Shown here: positions 36,185 through 48,840 of the stretch, in pieces
Position numbering within the stretch: position 1 is the stretch's first letter
Layout: every line of letters begins with the position of its first letter
Assembly (NCBI RefSeq): GCF_010092505.1
Contig: NZ_CP048021.1
Location: 3,224,001 to 3,288,000 of the forward strand
Direction: 5' to 3'
Source: Virgibacillus sp. MSP4-1
Lineage (GTDB): Bacteria > Bacillota > Bacilli > Bacillales > Alkalibacillaceae
DNA: 64,000 bases
Notes under the pieces: generated by a model
The model's database searches: none
The model's input: the letters and a program-made list of their open reading frames with translations, nothing else
Told to the model about the DNA's origin: nothing
Position numbers and translations under genes: made by a program

Positions 36185-36739
36185 TTGAGAATTTATACAA
36201 GATCTGGGGATAAAGGAACTACATCCCTCATATATGGTAAAAGAGTCGAAAAAAATCACGCCCGGGTGGAGGCCTATGGTACTTGTGATGAAGCCAATTC
36301 CATGATTGGTCTTGCATTAAGCTATTTGAACGGGGAAAACTGGGAAGGACAGGAGGAATTTATGTCCTTTATGCAGCGGGTGCAGACGATTCTGTTTCAT
36401 GTAGGCGCTGAGCTGGCGACTCCGGAAGGCAAAGAAGTAACCTGGAAATTAAAGCAGGAGCATATAGATGAACTGGAACAGGAAATCGATGTACTCGATC
36501 AGCATTTAACGCCTCTTAAAAATTTCATTCTTCCGTCCGGACACCAGGCATCAGCGACTTTACACGTAGCAAGAACTGTAACGAGAAGAGCAGAACGTAA
36601 GGCAGTAGCCATTGACTCAGATCAGCACAGCCTTGCTATATCCTACTTAAATCGTCTTTCCGATTTTCTGTTTGTAGCAGCCCGATATGTAAATGAGAAG
36701 TGTGGAGGAACCGAAACCCCATTAAAAACCGACGTATGA
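36185..36739 (+). CDS. Cob(I)yrinic acid a,c-diamide adenosyltransferase, PduO type
   Basis: Adds the adenosyl group to corrinoids using ATP. The 184-residue product has the PduO-type signature [21 protein letters not shown] with [12 protein letters not shown], and [26 protein letters not shown], which contain the ATP-binding and active-site Arg/Asp residues. It starts with TTG at 36185, following GGGGG at ten bases, two bases after the dehydrogenase stop. B. subtilis carries the orthologue (yvqK) elsewhere, so its place here is a local rearrangement. Confidence 0.92.
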   Translation: MRIYTRSGDKGTTSLIYGKRVEKNHARVEAYGTCDEANSMIGLALSYLNGENWEGQEEFMSFMQRVQTILFHVGAELATPEGKEVTWKLKQEHIDELEQEIDVLDQHLTPLKNFILPSGHQASATLHVARTVTRRAERKAVAIDSDQHSLAISYLNRLSDFLFVAARYVNEKCGGTETPLKTDV

Positions 36740-36761
36740 TGGAATATTCAGGCTGGATTTA

Positions 36762-36808
36762 TTGACAAACCTGAATTTCAGGCTGTACACTAATTATAAG
36801 AATTATAA
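36762..36808 (+). promoter_or_regulatory. perR promoter and PerR box
   Basis: TTGACA (36762-36767), 18 bases, then TACACT form the promoter. TTATAAGAATTATAA (36794-36808) matches the PerR box consensus TTATAATNATTATAA at 14 of 15 bases and lies just after the -10 box, where bound PerR would block initiation. Confidence 0.85.
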
Positions 36809-36881
36809 GGTAATAATAAATCGATTTATAAAATGTTTAAAGATAGCGGCTCTATTAAATCTAAGGTTGAAAGTGAGGTGC

Positions 36882-37328
36882 ATGACGGTGTCAGATCAAC
36901 TCCAAGAGGCACTGGATATTTTAAGAGATTCTGGCGTTCGGATTACCCCACAACGTCATGCAGTGTTGGAATTCCTGATTCAAGCGGAGATACATCCGAC
37001 AGCTGATGACATTTATAAGGCACTGGAAAGTAAATTTCCGAATATGAGCGTGGCTACGGTTTATAACAATCTGCGTGTGTTCCGCGAAATCGGTCTGGTC
37101 CGTGAGCTGACGTACGGGGATTCCTCCAGTCGTTTTGATTGTAACACCTCAGATCACTATCACATTATTTGTGACCAGTGCGGAAAAATTGTGGATTTTC
37201 ATTATCCGCGTTTAGACGAAGTGGAATCTATTGCTGAACAAATTACCGGGTTTGATATAAGTCATCATCGGATGGAAGTGTATGGGACCTGCGATGAATG
37301 TAAGCATGTCGCCAAAGCCAGTAACTAA
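36882..37328 (+). CDS. perR: Peroxide-responsive repressor PerR
   Basis: A Fur-family sensor of hydrogen peroxide controlling katA, ahpCF and mrgA-type genes. From ATG 36882 the protein is 148 residues. The regulatory metal site is intact (His38, Asp86, His92, His94, Asp105), as is the structural zinc site (C97-X2-C100 and C137-X2-C140). [15 protein letters not shown] and [20 protein letters not shown] are the DNA-binding part. The ORF extends 40 codons upstream over the promoter and PerR box, so that part is not coding. The gene probably represses itself. Confidence 0.96.
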   Translation: MTVSDQLQEALDILRDSGVRITPQRHAVLEFLIQAEIHPTADDIYKALESKFPNMSVATVYNNLRVFREIGLVRELTYGDSSSRFDCNTSDHYHIICDQCGKIVDFHYPRLDEVESIAEQITGFDISHHRMEVYGTCDECKHVAKASN

Positions 37329-37439
37329 GGTGTTCAATTAGCTGGGCCTGAACAGAGGTGCCGGCTTTTTTTATTTGAATTACCGTAAGAAAGCCGTTGT
37401 TTACATATATGAAAGAATTCTGTCCTCTATCCACGAATA

Positions 37440-37466
37440 AAGCCATTCCTCAGTAAGGAATGGCTT
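37440..37466. terminator. Hairpin between perR and ygzB
   Basis: AGCCATTCCT / AGGAATGGCT is a 10-bp perfect stem located between the two converging genes. T-tracts are weak on both sides, so termination is probable rather than certain. Confidence 0.6.
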
Positions 37467-37528
37467 CTGCGTTCATCATTAAGTTTTTTCCTTCAGTTTC
37501 CGTGCATTTCCTTACGACGCATGAATGA

Positions 37529-37565
37529 ACCGTAATCCCCCACTAATGGAATTTTCACTATATGA
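37529..37565 (+). repeat. GGCCGTAAT / CCCACTGATGGAA repeat
   Basis: AACCGTAATCCCCC, ACTAATGGAAT and TTTCACTATATGAC align with the copies at 18948 and 32446. Confidence 0.75.
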
Positions 37566-37569
37566 CGTA

Positions 37570-37953
37570 TCATTCGCCTTCGCTATGCGTGACTTCCTCC
37601 TGGTATTTTTTTGAGTTGTAGCGCTCATCAAACTCTTTTCCTTCGAGATTCTTGTCCAATGTTAAAGGCTGCTTACAGAACATACAGGCATCAACCCGTC
37701 CGAGCATTTTCGTCTGTTTCTCACAGGATGGACAAGTAACAGGGACGGCCCTCGTAGACAGCATGCCTATCCAGAAGTAAACAACCGTACTTAAAACAAT
37801 GCCGATGACACCTAAAATCATAAAGGTAACCATAAGCCATTCGGTCTCCTTAAAATAAAGACCTATGTACATTAAAATCATGCCGGCAAAAATTAATCCA
37901 AGGGCGAATCCGCGGATTTTGTTAATTTTACTTTTATATTTAAGTTCAGCCAT
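37570..37953 (-). CDS. ygzB: YgzB family protein (UPF0295)
   Basis: A 127-residue membrane protein with two helices ([19 protein letters not shown] and [25 protein letters not shown]) and a C-terminal zinc-ribbon-like segment [20 protein letters not shown]. It matches the B. subtilis YgzB pattern of [11 protein letters not shown] at the start and [15 protein letters not shown] at the end. Function unknown. GGAGGAAGC precedes the ATG. Placement between perR and ygxA is as in B. subtilis. Confidence 0.9.
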   Translation of the reverse strand: MAELKYKSKINKIRGFALGLIFAGMILMYIGLYFKETEWLMVTFMILGVIGIVLSTVVYFWIGMLSTRAVPVTCPSCEKQTKMLGRVDACMFCKQPLTLDKNLEGKEFDERYNSKKYQEEVTHSEGE

Positions 37954-38079
37954 TAAGCTTCCTCCTTTACTCTCATTCCACTATAGCATAATTATACGTG
38001 AAGTCATGAAATTGAAAAAAGGATTTTCTTTTATTTTATCGAAATATTTTATGTACATTTATTTTGGAGGAGTTCGTCT

Positions 38080-38940
38080 ATGGAAGATTTTTTGAGACCT
38101 ATATATCAGGAGAGGGCAAGTCAGCCGAATACATTGGGAATTGTTATGGTCGAGAAGGAAAAACCGGTCAGTCCAATAACCGATAATTTTGATATCATAT
38201 TACTTATTGTCGTGCGGGAATCGGAAACACCCTGGTTCGTCAAACATTACGAATTTGAAGATCGACGCGCTGCGATGCATATTGTAGAAGAAAGCCAGTT
38301 GCAGGACTGGATTGATACAAGTGGATATCGAAAGGTTCTTGAATGGCTCTTAGCTGGAAAAATTGTCTATGACCGGAATGAGTATATCGTTAATTTAAAG
38401 GAAATCCTCCGTGAATTTCCTGACGAAAAGCGTAATCTTAGAAAAGTGATTGAATTTGCCAAGTTAATCCGTTCTTATCGTGAATGCCGCTCTTTATATG
38501 AAACAAAGCAATACCTTGATTCATTTAGTCAAATGGTTCGATCTCTTCATTATTTAGCGAGATTGGCTGTGATAGAAAAGGGACTTCATCCTGAGGTAAC
38601 TGTCTGGAAACAGGTGAAGCAGATTGAACCGGAAATCTATAAACTGTATGAGGAGTTAATAGAAAGTAATGAACCGATGGAAAAAAGAGTGGAGCTTATG
38701 CTGCTGGCAAGTGAGTTTATGATCAACTCCAGGGCGAAAAATTGTTCCAAGTACTTATTGGATGTCATGGTTACTCAGGATACCTGGTCCATAGGAGAGC
38801 TGAAAAATCATCCTGATGTAAAACCGTATGCTCTGGATTTAAGTGCCTTGCTGGCTTATCTTGTGGAAAGGGATATTGTGCAGGTTGTCAAAACAGAAAC
38901 CAAGGGGAAAAATATCTACCATCGTAAATATCGAGTATAA
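38080..38940 (+). CDS. ygxA: YgxA nucleotidyltransferase-like protein
   Basis: A 286-residue soluble protein. It has an N-terminal nucleotidyltransferase-like alpha/beta region (FDIILLIVVRESETPWFVKHYEFEDRRAAMHIV) and a helical middle (KQYLDSFSQMVRSLHYLARLAVIEKGLHPEVTVWKQVKQIEPEIYKLY). The last 60 residues look like a winged helix (DLSALLAYLVERDIVQVVKTETKGKNIYHRKYRV). Its synteny (ygzB-ygxA-rrnD) and the family features match B. subtilis YgxA, whose function is unknown. TTGGAGGAG precedes the ATG. It lies directly upstream of the rRNA promoters. Confidence 0.88.
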   Translation: MEDFLRPIYQERASQPNTLGIVMVEKEKPVSPITDNFDIILLIVVRESETPWFVKHYEFEDRRAAMHIVEESQLQDWIDTSGYRKVLEWLLAGKIVYDRNEYIVNLKEILREFPDEKRNLRKVIEFAKLIRSYRECRSLYETKQYLDSFSQMVRSLHYLARLAVIEKGLHPEVTVWKQVKQIEPEIYKLYEELIESNEPMEKRVELMLLASEFMINSRAKNCSKYLLDVMVTQDTWSIGELKNHPDVKPYALDLSALLAYLVERDIVQVVKTETKGKNIYHRKYRV

Positions 38941-39185
38941 ATGTAAATATCTTTTAAAAGGGGAGTCACTTTTTCTACACTCATGCATAGATTATAACTG
39001 TTGCGGGAAACACCATTAATAGAACGTTTTTAAAATACCGTATGCTTATACTGAAAAAAGCAGAGCATATAAATGATTGGACTCCCGCAAGAAGATTACT
39101 TCCATCTATTTATTATGATTGATACAGATAAAGGGGGAGTGATGGAGGTAATCTAAATTTTCAACGAATAAATCGCAAAAATATG

Positions 39186-39487
39186 TTGACCATGTTTTCG
39201 TACCATGGTATATTATTATTCGTCGCTTGAGGCGACAACGCACGAAAAGCGCGAAAGATTTACTAATAATTTGTTCTTGAAATGATGTATCTGTTCATGT
39301 TACATTATATATCGTTGCTCTCAGGCAACAGAACATTTCAACAATCACACAATAAATTCATTGTTGAAATTAGTTGATCATCATGTTATATTATTAATTG
39401 TCGCTTTGAAGAGCGAACAAAACAAATAAAAAAGTTATTGACACTAAGTTGATAACTTGATATAATGAATAAGTCGCTTTTGGGCGA
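39186..39487 (+). promoter_or_regulatory. Four tandem rRNA promoters with start-site hairpins
   Basis: P1: TTGACC-17-TATATT (39186-39214). P2: TTGAAA-18-TACATT (39277-39306). P3: TTGAAA-17-TATATT (39364-39392). P4: TTGACA-17-TATAAT (39438-39466, perfect consensus). Each -10 box is followed within about 7-10 bases by a small hairpin with related arms: GTCGC/GCGAC (39222), GTTGC/GCAAC (39314), TCGCT/AGCGA (39401), TCGC/GCGA (39474). The rest of 38941-39587 is AT-rich leader with no gene. Confidence 0.88.
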
Positions 39488-39587
39488 TGAACTTTGAACC
39501 TTGAAAACTGAACAAAACAACCAGTACGTCAATTCGCTATTTAAAATAGCATTTTGATTATGAGCATTATGGATATCAACATCCAAG

Positions 39588-44255
<4,668 letters not shown>

Positions 44256-44390
44256 TATACGAAAAGCGTAGGCGAGCTTATGCGAGCCGGAGCTGGACAT
44301 ATGAAAAGCACACACGGACTAACTATCTAATAAATGCTCACATGATTGCCTTTCTTATCTAGTTTTGAGGGTGTTTTTTAAAATAACCCC

Positions 44391-44418
44391 TTGATTTTTT
44401 GTGAAAACAAGATATAAT
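44391..44418 (+). promoter_or_regulatory. Internal promoter upstream of 5S and tRNA cluster
   Basis: TTGATT, a 16-base spacer and a perfect TATAAT lie 28 bases before the 5S gene, so the 5S-tRNA block could be transcribed independently. Confidence 0.6.
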
Positions 44419-44446
44419 ATTTGTTGTCACTGAAAATGATAACTTG

Positions 44447-44562
44447 TCTGGTGACGAGGGCGGAGAGGTCACACCTGTTCCCATTCCGAACACAGTAGTT
44501 AAGCTCTCCAGCGCCGATGGTAGTTGGGGTTCTTCCCCTGCGAGAGTAGGACGTCGCCAGGC
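44447..44562 (+). rRNA. 5S ribosomal RNA
   Basis: A 116-base gene starting TCTGGTGACGAGGG with GAGGTCACACCTGTTCCC and CCGAACACAGTAGTTAAG inside, ending GACGTCGCCAGGC. It is third in the rRNA operon. Confidence 0.97.
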
Positions 44563-44621
44563 GGTATAAAAATACCACTCTAGCTCAGTTTGAATGGTAT
44601 GAAAGTAAAAGTTGATAACAT

Positions 44622-44696
44622 TCCACCGTAGCTCAGAGGTAGAGCAATCGGCTGTTAACCGATCGGTCGCAGGTTCGAATCCTGCCGGTGGAGCCA
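44622..44696 (+). tRNA. tRNA-Asn (GTT)
   Basis: Cloverleaf with anticodon GTT at 44654-44656 and encoded CCA. It is first in the cluster, as in the B. subtilis trnD order. Confidence 0.97.
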
Positions 44697-44698
44697 TT

Positions 44699-44790
44699 GG
44701 AGAGCTGTCCGAGTGGTCGAAGGAGCACGATTGGAAATCGTGTAGGCCGCTACCGCGGTCTCGAGGGTTCGAATCCCTCGCTCTCCGCCA
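44699..44790 (+). tRNA. tRNA-Ser (GGA)
   Basis: A class II tRNA of 92 bases with a long variable arm, anticodon loop TTGGAAA and encoded CCA. Confidence 0.96.
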
Positions 44791-44802
44791 TTATACTTAT
44801 GT

Positions 44803-44877
44803 GGCCCGTTGGTCAAGTGGTTAAGACATCGCCCTTTCACGGCGGTATCACGGGTTCGAATCCCGTACGGGTCACCA
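44803..44877 (+). tRNA. tRNA-Glu (TTC)
   Basis: 75 bases, anticodon loop CTTTCAC and encoded CCA. Confidence 0.96.
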
Positions 44878-44884
44878 TTATATT

Positions 44885-44960
44885 GGAGGATTAGCTCAGC
44901 TGGGAGAGCACCTGCCTTACAAGCAGGGGGTCGGTGGTTCGAGCCCGCCATCCTCCACCA
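44885..44960 (+). tRNA. tRNA-Val (TAC)
   Basis: 76 bases, anticodon loop CTTACAA and encoded CCA. Confidence 0.96.
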
Positions 44961-45012
44961 TGAAAATTAAATAAATTAGTAATCGCAAAGGCTAAAAAAG
45001 CTTTTGTAACAT

Positions 45013-45089
<77 letters not shown>

Positions 45090-45091
45090 AC

Positions 45092-45168
45092 GGTCCGGTA
45101 GTTCAGCTGGTTAGAATGCCTGCCTGTCACGCAGGAGGTCGCGGGTTCGAGTCCCGTCCGGACCGCCA
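45092..45168 (+). tRNA. tRNA-Asp (GTC)
   Basis: 77 bases, anticodon loop CTGTCAC and encoded CCA. Confidence 0.96.
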
Positions 45169-45222
45169 TTAAAAACATAGGATATTTGTTTAGGAACTTA
45201 TATCATAATGAAATTACATAGT

Positions 45223-45298
<76 letters not shown>

Positions 45299-45376
45299 TT
45301 TTAAAGTTATATTTTTTGGCTTGAAACCAGTAAGATATAGTAGTAATATTCTAGCTGGGACTCTAATAATTTAATT

Positions 45377-45463
45377 GGAGGGGTAGCGAAGTCTGGCTAA
45401 ACGCGGCGGACTGTAAATCCGCTCCCTTTGGGTTCACAGGTTCGAATCCTGTCCCCTCCACCA
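45377..45463 (+). tRNA. tRNA-Tyr (GTA)
   Basis: A class II tRNA of 87 bases, anticodon loop CTGTAAA and encoded CCA. Confidence 0.96.
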
Positions 45464-45481
45464 TTTATTTAATAGTAACGT

Positions 45482-45555
45482 AGGGGTATAGTTTAATGGT
45501 AAAACGAAGGTCTCCAAAACCTTTGATGTGGGTTCGATTCCTACTACCCCTGCCA
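45482..45555 (+). tRNA. tRNA-Trp (CCA)
   Basis: 74 bases, anticodon loop CTCCAAA and encoded terminal CCA. Its product is the ligand sensed by the two trp T-boxes in this window. Confidence 0.96.
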
Positions 45556-45579
45556 TTTTCATTTTAAAGGAAAATATAT

Positions 45580-45654
45580 GGCGGTTGTGGCGAAGTGGTT
45601 AACGCACCGGATTGTGGCTCCGGCATTCGTGGGTTCGATTCCCACCAATCGCCC
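45580..45654 (+). tRNA. tRNA-His (GTG)
   Basis: The anticodon loop is TTGTGGC. The extra G at position -1 (45580) pairs with C73 as expected for His. The gene does not encode CCA (TTTT follows), so CCA must be added enzymatically. Confidence 0.94.
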
Positions 45655-45667
45655 TTTTGGTATACAT

Positions 45668-45742
45668 TGGGCCATAGCCAAGCGGTAAGGCAACGGGTTT
45701 TGATCTCGTGATGCGCTGGTTCGAATCCAGCTGGCCCAGCCA
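45668..45742 (+). tRNA. tRNA-Gln (TTG)
   Basis: 75 bases, anticodon loop TTTTGAT and encoded CCA. Confidence 0.95.
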
Positions 45743-45747
45743 TTTAA

Positions 45748-45822
45748 GCGGAAGTAGTTCAGTGGTAGAACACCACCTTGCCAAGGTGGGGGTCGCGGGT
45801 TCGAATCCCGTCTTCCGCTCCA
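45748..45822 (+). tRNA. tRNA-Gly (GCC)
   Basis: 75 bases, anticodon loop TTGCCAA and encoded CCA. Confidence 0.96.
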
Positions 45823-45831
45823 TTAAAAGCT

Positions 45832-45905
<74 letters not shown>

Positions 45906-45913
45906 GAATACAT

Positions 45914-45995
45914 GCCGGTGTGGCGGAATTGGCAGACGCGCACGACTCAAAATCGTGTTCCGTAAGGAGTGTCGGTTCGACCCCGACCACCGGTA
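45914..45995 (+). tRNA. tRNA-Leu (CAA), integration target
   Basis: A class II tRNA with anticodon loop CTCAAAA and no encoded CCA. Its last 20 bases (T-arm and acceptor) form the left end of the 22-bp att repeat, so the integrated element has restored a complete tRNA on this side. Confidence 0.93.
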
Positions 45996-45997
45996 TC
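45976..45997. repeat. attL, 22-bp direct repeat
   Basis: The sequence beginning TTCGACCCCGACC and ending ACCGGTATC covers the 3' end of tRNA-Leu and is repeated exactly at 63146-63167. Confidence 0.95.
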
Positions 45998-46036
45998 CGC
46001 AGATTAATTTTAGTTAAGATTAATAGGGGCGAAATT

Positions 46037-46080
46037 GCTCATAAACCTTTACGCATCAAGGTTTATGGGCATTTTTATTT
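46037..46080 (+). terminator. Terminator just inside the element
   Basis: A 13-bp stem (GCTCATAAACCTT / AAGGTTTATGGGC) followed by a T-rich tail, 42 bases after tRNA-Leu. It would stop rRNA-tRNA transcripts from entering the integrase gene antisense. Confidence 0.88.
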
Positions 46081-46119
46081 TTAGGGGTATAAGATAGGTG
46101 AAGATAGATATTGAAATGA

Positions 46120-46151
46120 TTTTACACATTTTTTACACATTGTTTTACACA
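46120..46151. promoter_or_regulatory. Integrase arm-type sites, left end
   Basis: Three direct copies of TTTTACACA start at 46120, 46131 and 46143; the last overlaps the end of the integrase gene. Two more copies lie near attR. Confidence 0.75.
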
Positions 46152-47257
46152 ATCATCTGTGCAAAAGTTTTCGTGGATAGTTTTTCATCTTCTATACGTA
46201 ACTCTTTTAATACATGGGTATAGACCTTCAATGTTGTTTCTATATCTCCATGACCTAAACGTTCACTTACATAATGAATAGAAGCCTTTTTATATAACAA
46301 TATACTTCCATGCGTATGTCTTAATCCATGAACAGTTATAGAAGTAAGATTTAATTCATCCAGTAAATTTCTCAATAACTTATTGGCATTTGTATTGCTG
46401 ATGACTTTGTATTTTGAGGATGGACTATAAAATACCAATTGATCAAGATTTGTTGGTGTTATTTTGAATAAATCTTTGAAATGAATCATTGTTTTGTCAT
46501 CCATCTTAATTGTACGAATCGATTGTTCGTTTTTAGTTGGGCCAAAACCTTTAGGAGAGTTTTTCTTGTATCCCCATGTTTTGTTTACGTTAATGGTGTT
46601 GTTTACAAAGTCAAAGTCTTGTCTTGTTAGTCCAATTAGTTCCTCATAACGCATTCCCGAAGTAATTGCTAATAGTAACATTGAATATCCTAATCCCTTA
46701 TCGAGATTATTCCATATGCTTTGCAATAGTCGCTCACTTTCTACATAGCTCAAATGTTTTTCAGTAGATTTTTTGGATTGTACTGTCCAAGTGAGTTCTG
46801 TTTTTCTGGTAAAATCAATCTGTATAATTTGCTCCTCAATTGCATCTTTCACACATGCTTTGATATGACCACTGATTTTAGCAACTGTTTCTTTTGCTTT
46901 ATCTTTACCAAGCCAATTCAAAAACATCTGGTAGTCTTGTCTTTTGATATCCTGAATAGCTTTGTATTGAAAGTATTCATTAACCGCCTTCAATGAATAC
47001 TTATAATGTTCTAATGTTACGAGTGTAACTTTTGGTTCTTTGTAAAGTTGAATCCATTTTTCAAAGTATTCATTGAAAGGTACTTTTTTTAGTACGGGAA
47101 CTAATCCTTTGGCTAAAGATGCTTCAATTTCAGCGGCCGCAATTTGAGCTTCTTTTTTAGTCCTAAACCCTCCTTTTCTAATAGGTTTTGATTTGCCATT
47201 TTCCATATTACTAACTGTGTATTGGTAGGTTTTACCTCTTTTTGTTATGCTTGCCAT
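46145..47257 (-). CDS. int: Tyrosine site-specific integrase
   Basis: A 370-residue integrase of the Tn916/phage type. The N-terminal arm-binding domain (ITKRGKTYQYTVSNM..GGFRTKKEAQIAAAEIE, residues 1-55) is followed by a SAM-like core-binding domain (about 60-160) and the catalytic domain. The tetrad is intact: Arg203 in TSGMRYEEL, His310-X2-Arg313 in HGLRHTHGS, His336 in RLGHGD and nucleophile Tyr346 in VYTHVL. AAAGAGGTGG precedes the ATG. It is transcribed toward the tRNA end, and its last bases overlap the arm-type repeats. It should excise and integrate the element at tRNA-Leu. Confidence 0.95.
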   Translation of the reverse strand: MASITKRGKTYQYTVSNMENGKSKPIRKGGFRTKKEAQIAAAEIEASLAKGLVPVLKKVPFNEYFEKWIQLYKEPKVTLVTLEHYKYSLKAVNEYFQYKAIQDIKRQDYQMFLNWLGKDKAKETVAKISGHIKACVKDAIEEQIIQIDFTRKTELTWTVQSKKSTEKHLSYVESERLLQSIWNNLDKGLGYSMLLLAITSGMRYEELIGLTRQDFDFVNNTINVNKTWGYKKNSPKGFGPTKNEQSIRTIKMDDKTMIHFKDLFKITPTNLDQLVFYSPSSKYKVISNTNANKLLRNLLDELNLTSITVHGLRHTHGSILLYKKASIHYVSERLGHGDIETTLKVYTHVLKELRIEDEKLSTKTFAQMIV

Positions 47258-47419
47258 ATTTCCACCTCTTTGTATGAATTAATAAAGGGTGGTCGTTGGT
47301 CACCCTTATAATAAACGCAATATTTGGTTTTGTATAGTTTTTAATTGGGATAATTGAGAGTTGTAGTTTTGCTGTATCAGCAAATGAAGGAATAATCTAC
47401 AATAGATTAGATAAGTAGA

Positions 47420-47743
47420 TTATGAGGAGAATATTTCTGAAAAGTTTTTATCTAAAAAATGAGCCATTTTATTTGCTTGAAAACTCCAATTCTGTCCTTT
47501 CTTTTCTGGATAATATACAAATCCACCATTATTAACGTCTAAGATCATTTTGAATTTAGGTTTATAAAGAATGTTCTCTTTAATCCATTCTCTTTTTTTA
47601 TTTATCCTTTCTTCTAAATCTTGCATTGACCAATACCTACCTTGTAATTCAAGTGATTTTAACCTTTCAAGTTCAACCTTCTCAATTAGTATTTGGTCTT
47701 CTGGAATAGGGATAACTGCTTGTATTTTTATGCTTTGCTCCAT
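47420..47743 (-). CDS. DUF771 family phage-type protein
   Basis: A 107-residue protein (MEQSIKIQAVIPIPEDQILIE; then GRYWSMQDLEERINKKREWIKENILYKPKF and ENW-like GQNWSFQANKMAHFLDKNFSEIF). The pattern matches DUF771, often located beside phage or ICE integrase genes; it may be a small DNA-binding factor such as an excisionase-like helper, though this is inference. The ATG at 47743 follows AAAGGAG; the ORF continues 32 codons upstream without similarity. It is separated from int by 162 bases, and is transcribed in the same direction. Confidence 0.75.
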   Translation of the reverse strand: MEQSIKIQAVIPIPEDQILIEKVELERLKSLELQGRYWSMQDLEERINKKREWIKENILYKPKFKMILDVNNGGFVYYPEKKGQNWSFQANKMAHFLDKNFSEIFSS

Positions 47744-48021
47744 GGTGATTCTCCTTTCAGATGTGGGGATAATACGTGGTGTAAATAGAAGTTTAATAGA
47801 AATGAAGTTTACTCTTACAAGTATATGGATATGAGACAAAAATACAATATGTTGGCGGTTCTACCTCTTGTATAACAATTAAATATAATTAAGCCTGTTA
47901 TGTAACAGTAGTTTGGGTAGGGTGCAAATTTGCTAAATCACTTCTAATCAATAAAATTTTAGGTTAAAATAAATATATATAAATTTTTGTATAGAAGATG
48001 GAAATAAAGGATGCGAATGTT

Positions 48022-48108
48022 ATGTTAAGTCCTTACCAATTGATGATCTATATAGAGAAGCATTTATCTGTAGTAACGGATAGGTGCTTCTCTTTTTATT
48101 TATGGTAA
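48022..48108 (+). CDS. Possible leader peptide overlapping a terminator
   Basis: A 28-codon frame (MLSPYQLMIYIEKHLSVV...) that reads through a 9-bp terminator hairpin (48054-48093) and stops just after it. It precedes the gene at 48195. A ribosome stalled or moving through it could open the hairpin, as in attenuation. The ribosome site (AAGGATG) is weak, so coding is unproven. The rest of 47744-48021 is AT-rich and holds the divergent control region of the DUF771 gene. Confidence 0.4.
   Translation: MLSPYQLMIYIEKHLSVVTDRCFSFYLW
48054..48099 (+). terminator. Terminator or attenuator hairpin
   Basis: AGAGAAGCA / TGCTTCTCT with a 22-base loop and a T-rich tail. Confidence 0.75.
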
Positions 48109-48194
48109 ATTATCTTTTACGAAATTCATTGGAAAGTATAGCGTTAGGAGTTGGTTTTTGTTGCTATATCACGCAATTCAAAATAGGCGTAAGG

Positions 48195-48515
48195 ATGGGG
48201 AGAATGAATAGTAATATAGAATTTGAAAATATCATTAAAGAATCAAGACAAGAAGTAAGGAACATTGTCATTCATCTGCTTACTAATGATTTTGACATTG
48301 AGACGATTCTTTATGTGCTTAAAATAAGTAGAAGCGAGATAGAAGAAATAAAGAGTGCCATAAATGAAGATAGTTATATGCAGGGGGGAATTAACAGAGA
48401 GTTTAATAGGAAAAGATTAAAGGCAAGGAAATTTACCAAGTTTCCGTCTGATTATAAATCAAATTTGTCTAAAGAAAATGAAAGAGCTATTAAATTGATA
48501 AGGAGTCTATTTTGA
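48195..48515 (+). CDS. Hypothetical small protein with helix-turn-helix-like segment
   Basis: A roughly 106-residue basic protein: MGRMNSNIEFENIIKESRQEVRNIVIHLL then DFDIETILYVLKISRSEIEEIKSAI, which looks like a helix-turn-helix. The tail is rich in Lys and Arg. No family is recognised. In-frame ATGs at 48195 and 48204 are possible; the upstream ribosome site is not clear. It lies in the early region of the element between the DUF771 gene and the replication gene and may be a regulator. Confidence 0.5.
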   Translation: MGRMNSNIEFENIIKESRQEVRNIVIHLLTNDFDIETILYVLKISRSEIEEIKSAINEDSYMQGGINREFNRKRLKARKFTKFPSDYKSNLSKENERAIKLIRSLF

Positions 48516-48544
48516 AATTGATAAAAATGAGGAGGTGATAATGA

Positions 48545-48655
48545 ATGTGTAACTTGGAACCTAAAAAGGATGGGAATTTACTAACAGTAAATGATTGGGA
48601 GAATGTTACTCTTTATGAAAAACAAATTCGAATTGTGGGATGGAATAGCATTTGA
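48545..48655 (+). CDS. Small ORF, 36 residues
   Basis: It has an excellent ribosome site (GGAGGTGAT, seven bases before ATG 48545) and reads MCNLEPKKDGNLLTVNDWE, then TLYEKQIRIVGWNSI. Its end overlaps a second frame (48615-48788) in which LWDGIAFDPDGKQRDKLCLALLYNMGLQHLLDIL looks protein-like. The two may be one gene split by a frameshift or two overlapping genes. Confidence 0.4.
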   Translation: MCNLEPKKDGNLLTVNDWENVTLYEKQIRIVGWNSI

Positions 48656-48788
48656 TCCAGATGGTAAACAAAGAGACAAGCTCTGTCTTGCGTTACTTTA
48701 CAATATGGGTTTACAGCACCTTTTAGACATACTTCCAGACAATTCAGTAGAGATACTTAAAGATTTGCTTGATTCAAAAAATAAATAG
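48615..48788 (+). CDS. Small ORF, 57 residues
   Basis: It reads MKNKFELWDGIAFDPDGKQRDKLCLALLYNMGLQHLLDILPDNSVEILKDLLDSKNK. The protein looks folded (mixed helix, charged surface), but no ribosome site precedes the ATG. It overlaps the preceding small ORF in another frame, so it may depend on coupling or a frameshift. Confidence 0.4.
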   Translation: MKNKFELWDGIAFDPDGKQRDKLCLALLYNMGLQHLLDILPDNSVEILKDLLDSKNK

Positions 48789-48840
48789 TGATGGAGTTGC
48801 TCGAACAACTACAATAGAAATAACAAAGGGAGGTATTTAC

